DNA from: Chrysochromulina tobinii
Lineage: Eukaryota > Haptophyta > Prymnesiales > Chrysochromulinaceae
DNA: 31,805 nucleotides
Reading direction: 5' to 3'
NCBI GenBank assembly: GCA_001275005.1
Contig: JWZX01001255.1
Coordinates: 1 to 31,805, forward strand
Positions 27,478 through 31,805 of this stretch are shown here, piece by piece. The position numbers were made by a program, and so were the translations under genes. The notes beneath the pieces were generated by a model that saw nothing but the letters and a program-made list of their open reading frames with translations, did no database searches and was not told the DNA's origin. Each line of letters begins with the position of its first letter. Positions within the stretch are counted from its first letter, which is position 1.

Positions 27478-28202
27478 ATGATCTCCGCTCTCCTCGTCGC
27501 AGCGGCGTTTGCACTGCCAGAGCCAAGCCGAGCGAACGATCTGAGGCACCGACGAGGACTCGGAGCCCCGCAAATGGAAGCCGAACACCGTCTACACGAT
27601 CGCGATCGATGATGGCGCCATCATCCATGGCGCAGGCAATCAGGCCAGGTTCCAACCTCCCTCACCACCCTCCGCTGGACGCCGCAAGCTCGAGGATGCA
27701 GACGCCGCCGAGGCTGCAAGTGTGACGCTGCATGCGTATCTCCATGTGCATCTCCCGTAACCTCCAAGGGCGGTATCTTCCCTCGTGCGCTCCCATGCAC
27801 GACCCCCCCCGAATCTGCCCAGCACCCCCCTACAAGCGTGTCCTCCCCTCTTCACACCTCCCTCTCTCCCCTCTTCGCCTTGGCTCCGTGATCATCACAG
27901 CTGTCATAGCCGTTCCCGTCGGCTCCATCGCCTCCGGCATCACGAACGCTCTCGCCACCACACTTGGCTCGACTTCGGCCGCCATCTCCTTCCTCGGAAT
28001 CCCCGTCACTTCAGCGCCAACATTCACGACCACCGACGACAACATTCGCAAGACTAGCAATTCGCTCGCCCTTCCTCTCGGGCTCGGCCTCGGTCTCGGC
28101 CTCGGAGGCTGCCTCGTGCTCTCTGCTCTGTTTGTGCTCATCAAGTGGCGCAAGGTTCCAGCCGCCGAGCCCGCAACGAAGAAAAAAATTCAGACGGTCT
28201 AG
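27478..28202 (+). pseudogene. Broken or multi-exon relative of the first membrane protein
   Basis: Three coding-like pieces in successive frames. From ATG 27478 comes a signal-peptide-like MISALLVAAAFALPEPSRA. From ~27557 in the next frame, NTVYTIAIDDGAIIHGAG, a PPSPPSAGRRKLED linker and ASVTLHAYLHVHLP run to TAA at 27758. From ~27882 in the third frame, GSVIITAVIAVPVGSIASG, ATTLGSTSAAISFLGIPV and a membrane helix with LGLGLGLGLGGCLVL lead to a short basic tail and TAG 28200-28202. The repeated strand pattern and membrane segment match the family of the gene at 33-1460. A pyrimidine-rich stretch at 27840-27880 could belong to an intron, but I could not find a donor/acceptor pair that joins the frames cleanly. 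Either two short introns or two frameshifts explain it. Confidence 0.4.
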
Positions 28203-29063
28203 AAGGACGCGGAGCACAACTTGAGGTTCAGGCCGGCGTTGCGCACAGGGGGTCGGGTGAGAGAGCGCAGAGAGCGTTGGGACGAAGCAGGTCCACCCTG
28301 GTGACGTGGACAGGTGACGTGGCAAGGTCCACCCCGGTGAAGCGCGCTGGGGGCCGCGGGTGGTGGGGCATGTTAGAGCTGGGAGGGGGAGCGCTGGGAC
28401 GAAGCAGGTCCACCCCGGTGAAGCGCGCTGGGGGCCGCGGGTGGTGGGGCATGTTAGAGCGGGGAGGGGGAGCGTTGGGACGAAGCAGGTCCACCCCGGT
28501 GAAGCGCGCTGGGGGGCGCGGGTGGCCTCTTATCGATGGAGGGGCATTGGAACATGGGGGACAATCCACTAGGGCTAGAGCTCACGGAGGCTGCGGAGGG
28601 GGGGTCGCGCTGCCTTATTGCAGAGGTCGATGCCCGGGTGGGCGGGAGCGAGAAGAGCGCTCATGGCTGGAGCTCACGGAGGCTGCGGTGCGACTGGACA
28701 TTCGTGCACGGCCCTGTCGCCTGGCTGTGTAGTGTGTAGAGGAAACGCTCAGCAACCCTCGTGCGGGTCGCGGAGCCGAGTTGGTGCTTCGTATGTGGAG
28801 AAGGAATAAAGCGTCTAGGCAGTAAGGAGAAAAAGTTTCCGTTCCCCAGCGTGCAGCGAGCGCCCAACTAGTTATGTGACGGCATTCGCTATTATTCTAT
28901 ATTCATATCTAGTCATGTGACGTGTGAAACTCTGATCTCTAGCCATCAATCTCCTGTGCACTGCTGTGGCAGCTTGCACTGACCTGTCGTAGCTGCCATG
29001 AAGTATAGAAGCCACAAGCCTGAGCTCCCGTGTGACCCTCGAGCATGCCCTCGAGATGCGATC
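28203..29063. other. Intergenic region with minisatellite and direct repeats
   Basis: About 860 nt between the broken membrane-protein gene (+) and the end of the armadillo gene (-). It holds an 81-bp minisatellite (28279-28530), a ~23-nt direct repeat GGCT(A/G)GAGCTCACGGAGGC... at 28574-28596 and 28666-28688, and a 14-nt direct repeat CTAGT(T/C)ATGTGACG at 28868-28881 and 28909-28922. Open frames through the minisatellite exist on both strands only because the unit is a multiple of three. Confidence 0.5.
28279..28530. repeat. 81-bp minisatellite, about three copies
   Basis: Copies begin with GGGACGAAGCAGGTCCACC at 28279, 28396 and 28477. The last two are exactly 81 nt apart; the first carries an extra 36 nt (a repeat of the GGTGACGTGG piece) and is 117 nt from the second. 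Copies 2 and 3 are nearly identical over GTGAAGCGCGCTGGGGG and GGGCATGTTAGAGC. Confidence 0.9.
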
Positions 29064-31758
29064 TCATGCTGGGAAAATGGCGGCCGTAGTTGCCGTGTGG
29101 AACTTCATCAGGGGCGAGCTGGGGGGCGAGCCCGCCGCCTTGCTGGTCGGGGAGCCAGTCGGCCTGACGCCGAGGCCGACTGGCACGTGTGGTGGCATCT
29201 TGATAGGGGCGCCTAAGCCGCCTGGGCTTGGCGGGTGGGCGTCGTGGTGGGCGTTGGCGGAGGGCGTAGGGGCGTCAGTGACGCCCGTCGGCTGCGGCGG
29301 CGGCAGTGGACCGAAAAGTGTCGCGTTCACGTTCACAGCCACCATCGCGACGCCCTTGAGCTTGCTCGCGCTGCCCAGCACGACGCGCGTGATGCGGTTC
29401 GAGATGGCGAGATGGTTGAGCGACACCGCGGCGGCAGCTTCGGGCGCGCTCGGCGCGATCGCCCCTTGGTCCCACGCAGCGTCTGCAGCAGCATGTACGC
29501 TGTCAATCCTCTCGCCCACCGCGGCGCTCCTCTCGCCCACCACGGCGCTCCTCTCGCCCACCACGGCGCTCCTCTCGGCCTCCGCCGCCGCGGCCGCCCA
29601 AGCACGCCACGCCGTCCCGGGCGCCCTCGCTGGCGGGTCTACGTGGCCAAGGAGCTCGAGCAGCGCGGCCGCCTGCGCGCGCAGCCAGCCGACACGCCCA
29701 TACGCGAGCGTGACGAGCGGATCGGCGCAGTTGGACTGCAGGAGCACCCGCCGCGCCGCCGTGCTCCGTGCGAGGGCGCTGAGCGCGGCGAGGGCGCCGC
29801 CTTGGGCATCGGCAGAGCGAGAGAGGAGCGAGACGAGCGGCGGCACGGCCCCTGCCGTCAGCAGCGCCCTGCGTTGTGGTTCGTCCGTGCTCGCGACAGC
29901 GCCCAGCAAAGCGGCCGCATGCCGGTGCGACAGCGCGGCGCGCTCTGTGCCGAGCATGGCGACCACGTGGCTCAGGCAGCCTGGCTGGCTTAGGGCGGCG
30001 AGGACGCTGGCGTCGTGTTGGCGAGCGAGTTCGACGAGCACCGCCGCAGCCGCCTGCTGCGCCGCCTCGACGGGCGCCGGCGGCGCCGGCGGCAGCACGG
30101 GTGGCGAGGCAGCCACTGCCTCCTTGCCGCCCGTGGCATCGGCCAATGGCGCCGTCGCGGGCGCGGCGGCGGGTGGGATCCATTCGAGCATGCGCAGCAG
30201 GGGCGCGAGGCCACCTACCTTGAGGAGAGTCGCCGGCGCACCGGCCGATCCGTTCACATTCACACCGGCCGATCCGATCAGGAAGCCCAGCAGCCGCGCA
30301 GCCTGCGTGCGCACCTGTGGGGAGAGAGGGCGCCGTGGTGAGCACATGCATGCAGGAAGCCCAGTAGCCGCGCAGCCTGCGTGCGCACCTGTAGTGCCTG
30401 CGCCACCGCCCACGGATCGTCCGCAGGGTCGGCTGCCTCACCCAAGACGTTGACGAGGTGCGATAGCGCGCCGTGGTGAGCTTCGAGGGCGGCGCAGACG
30501 CGTAGCGAGCTGGCGAGCGAGGCGAGCGAGCCAACGGCTGCGGCGCGCGCCGAGCCGAGCGCCGAGCCGAGCATGTGCGCGAGCGGCGCCCCCGCCCCCG
30601 CCAGCACGCACGCATCTCGACGCTCGGGACGGCGCGAGAGTACCGCGAGCAGCTGGGCGGCCTCCTCGGCCTCGCGGGTGTGAATGTGAACGTGGCCCAA
30701 CAGCCCAATGAGGGCCGGTAGAGTTTCGTCCAATTGAGCGAGCGCCTCGAGCTCAGCGTCGGAGCGGGCGGCAATGCTCGCGAGGGTCTGGATCGCGGCG
30801 AGCGGCGCATGCACTCCGTAAGGGACCCGGCCGGTGGCGCCCACGACGGCGCTCAGCAGCGCCTTTCGGTGGCTTGCATGTGCGCCTTCGCAGAGCATGC
30901 CCAGCACGGCGCTCGCGTGCTTGCGGCATGTCTCGACGGGTGCACCGAGCAGGCGCACAAGCGGCGCAATGGCGCCCGTCTCGAGGCAAGCGCGCTGGTT
31001 GGGCGTGCAGTCGCGGCAGAGCGCGGCCAGAGCGGTCACACCATCAGCCTGTAGCGCAGGACTGCTCGCCGAGAGCATGCCCACGAGGTGCTCGAACGCG
31101 CCCGAGACGGCGCCAATGGCGAGCTGGTTCTCAAGATCGGCAGCAAGGGCAGTGAGCGCTCGCGTCGCATGCTGCGTGCACGCCGGTGGCATCGACGGCC
31201 TGAGCAGAGCGACAAGCGGCGTGAGGCCGCCCTCGACAGCCACCAGGGTCTGGTTGAGCGAGTGGCCCTGGGCCAGCGCACCGAGTGCGGCTGCTGCCCA
31301 TGAGCGCGCACTCTCCGCCGGCCGGCCGCCGGCCTCCACACTCGCCAGCATGGCGACGAGGTGGCCGATGGCGCCCTCCTCGCTGATCGTCGTCTGCATC
31401 TCGCGAGATCGAGCGAGATCGCACAGGGCGCGCGCAGCCACCTCGGCGCCCTCGGCCACCAGCGTCACCTTGTCGCCACTCGAAGCGTGGCTCGCGCCCT
31501 GGGCGAGGGTGCCGTCCGTCGCATGCAACATCTCAATCAGCGCGCCAACCGTACCCGCATTGCATAGCAGTGCGTGAATGCCGCCCTCCGCCCCGCGCGC
31601 CGGTCGAGATATGTGCGATCGCAGTCGCCGCATGCCGCCGGGTCGTCCCACGTGCAGAGCGCAGCAGCGCCACGAGCGGCCCGATGCCACCCGCACGGAC
31701 GACGAGAGTCGCGCCGCTCGCGTGGTTCGACTCGCCTTGCACCCCCGCGGCGGCGGCA

Positions 31759-31805
<47 letters not shown>
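29064..31805 (-). CDS. Armadillo-repeat protein, 5' end outside window
   Basis: On minus, coding sequence enters at the right edge through a GCC (Ala) run and reads AGVQGESNHASGATLVVRAG. Exon A ends at 30389 and exon B is 30314-29064 (TGA at 29066-29064). About 16-18 tandem armadillo repeats are visible, e.g. GGIGPLVALLRSARGTTRRH, GAIAPLVRLLGAPVETCRKH and GAVPPLVSLLSRSADAQGG. The C-terminal ~130 residues are low-complexity, with three SAVVGER units and a Pro-rich end. Armadillo solenoids bind extended peptides; partner and compartment are unknown. Near 31605 the frame shifts by one base in a GC run (IAHIS on one side, AEGGIHALLCNAGTVG on the other) although the repeat spacing continues normally, so an indel or assembly error is likely. 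Members with this Ala-rich style are common in algae. Confidence 0.8.
29508..29570 (-). repeat. 21-bp in-frame tandem repeat in armadillo gene
   Basis: Three 21-nt units at 29508, 29529 and 29550 (plus-strand CCTCTCGCCCACCACGGCGCT), encoding SAVVGER / SAAVGER on minus. A single A/G change separates the first unit from the other two. Confidence 0.9.
30315..30388 (-). other. Armadillo gene intron (GT-AG, 74 nt) made by duplication
   Basis: Phase-0 intron between CAG (ending 30389) and GTG (starting 30314). Its first 36 nt (30388-30353) copy the first 36 nt of exon B (30314-30279) with one mismatch; the rest is a short spacer ending CTCTCTCCCCACAG. Splicing joins DPWAVAQALQ to VRTQAARLLGFL within an armadillo repeat; retention gives the same VRTQAARLLGFL and then a stop after about 24 further codons. 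Confidence 0.85.
31747..31805. repeat. GGC trinucleotide repeat at the window edge
   Basis: Nearly uninterrupted GGC triplets to the last base (one CAG-type interruption near 31757). On minus it reads as an Ala run in the armadillo gene. Its position at the sequence end may reflect an assembly break in a simple repeat. Confidence 0.85.

Noticed and set aside
27100-27588. 162-codon minus-strand open frame
   Set aside because: Overlaps antisense the better-supported signal-peptide-like piece at 27478; no recognisable domain.
27841-27900. Pyrimidine-rich tract ending ATCATCACAG as a splice acceptor
   Set aside because: Joining it to the available upstream GT donors does not restore the frame of the membrane-protein piece, so no intron was called.
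28145-28732. 195-codon open frame through the minisatellite
   Set aside because: The frame stays open because the 81-bp unit is a multiple of three; composition is Gly/Arg repeats and the opposite strand is open as well.
29503-30810. 435-codon minus-strand open frame in another frame of the armadillo gene
   Set aside because: Arg/Ser/Pro-rich shadow of the armadillo reading frame, with no repeat motif of its own.

Overview
This window looks like nuclear DNA of a GC-rich eukaryotic microalga, most likely a haptophyte (a pelagophyte or related stramenopile is the alternative). The genes are eukaryote-specific: a PTEN-type phosphatase, a TRAPP subunit, a class II histone deacetylase, HMG-box and armadillo proteins, and mitochondrial L15. 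Several have GT-AG introns. Genes lie on both strands without operon layout. Two proteins share an ectodomain / proline-rich or Gly-Leu stalk / membrane-helix layout that I associate with haptophyte genomes. The species assignment is inference; no rRNA, tRNA, CRISPR array or intact transposon was seen.

Layout, left to right: a proline-rich single-pass membrane protein running in from the left edge (33-1460, +); an orphan protein (1839-2723, +); a prolyl-hydroxylase-like 2OG-Fe(II) oxygenase (3334-4455, +); a folate-receptor-like membrane protein (5184-6314, -); a three-exon phospholipase C / phosphoesterase (6867-8858, +); an ankyrin-JmjC/cupin_8 oxygenase (9869-11512, +); an alkenal/prostaglandin-reductase-type MDR enzyme (11906-13042, -); an SGNH/TBL-like esterase (13600-14748, -); mitochondrial ribosomal protein uL15 (14941-16089, +); TRAPPC6/Trs33 with one intron (16393-17043, -); a second SGNH/TBL-like esterase (17475-18731, -); PTEN (18993-20492, +); an ankyrin-HDAC fusion (21257-23995, -); a two-HMG-box, AT-hook protein with one intron (24085-26491, +); a broken or multi-exon relative of the first gene (about 27478-28202, +); an 81-bp minisatellite; and a long armadillo-repeat protein running off the right edge (29064-31805, -).

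The most unusual signal is in the introns. In the armadillo gene the 74-nt intron begins with a 36-nt near-perfect copy (35/36) of the start of the next exon, so the intron looks like one unit of a tandem duplication. Phospholipase intron 2 shows a weaker version (15 of 18 nt around the two splice sites), and intron 1 repeats GGTACG at both sites. The HMG intron carries three 66-nt tandem copies of its acceptor region, each including the first 12 nt of the following exon. The phospholipase and HMG introns also share a CTGA(G/T)TGCC ... CCCTCAT(N)CAG vocabulary. Together this suggests recent intron gain by local duplication and/or an introner-like repeat family.

The genes do not form one pathway. 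Three bear on chromatin or oxygen sensing (HDAC fusion, HMG/AT-hook protein, JmjC protein), two on polysaccharide acyl chemistry (SGNH pair), two on lipid or phosphoinositide signalling (phospholipase, PTEN), and the rest are housekeeping or surface proteins. The ankyrin-HDAC and HMG genes are divergent with only about 90 bp between their starts, so they may share a promoter.
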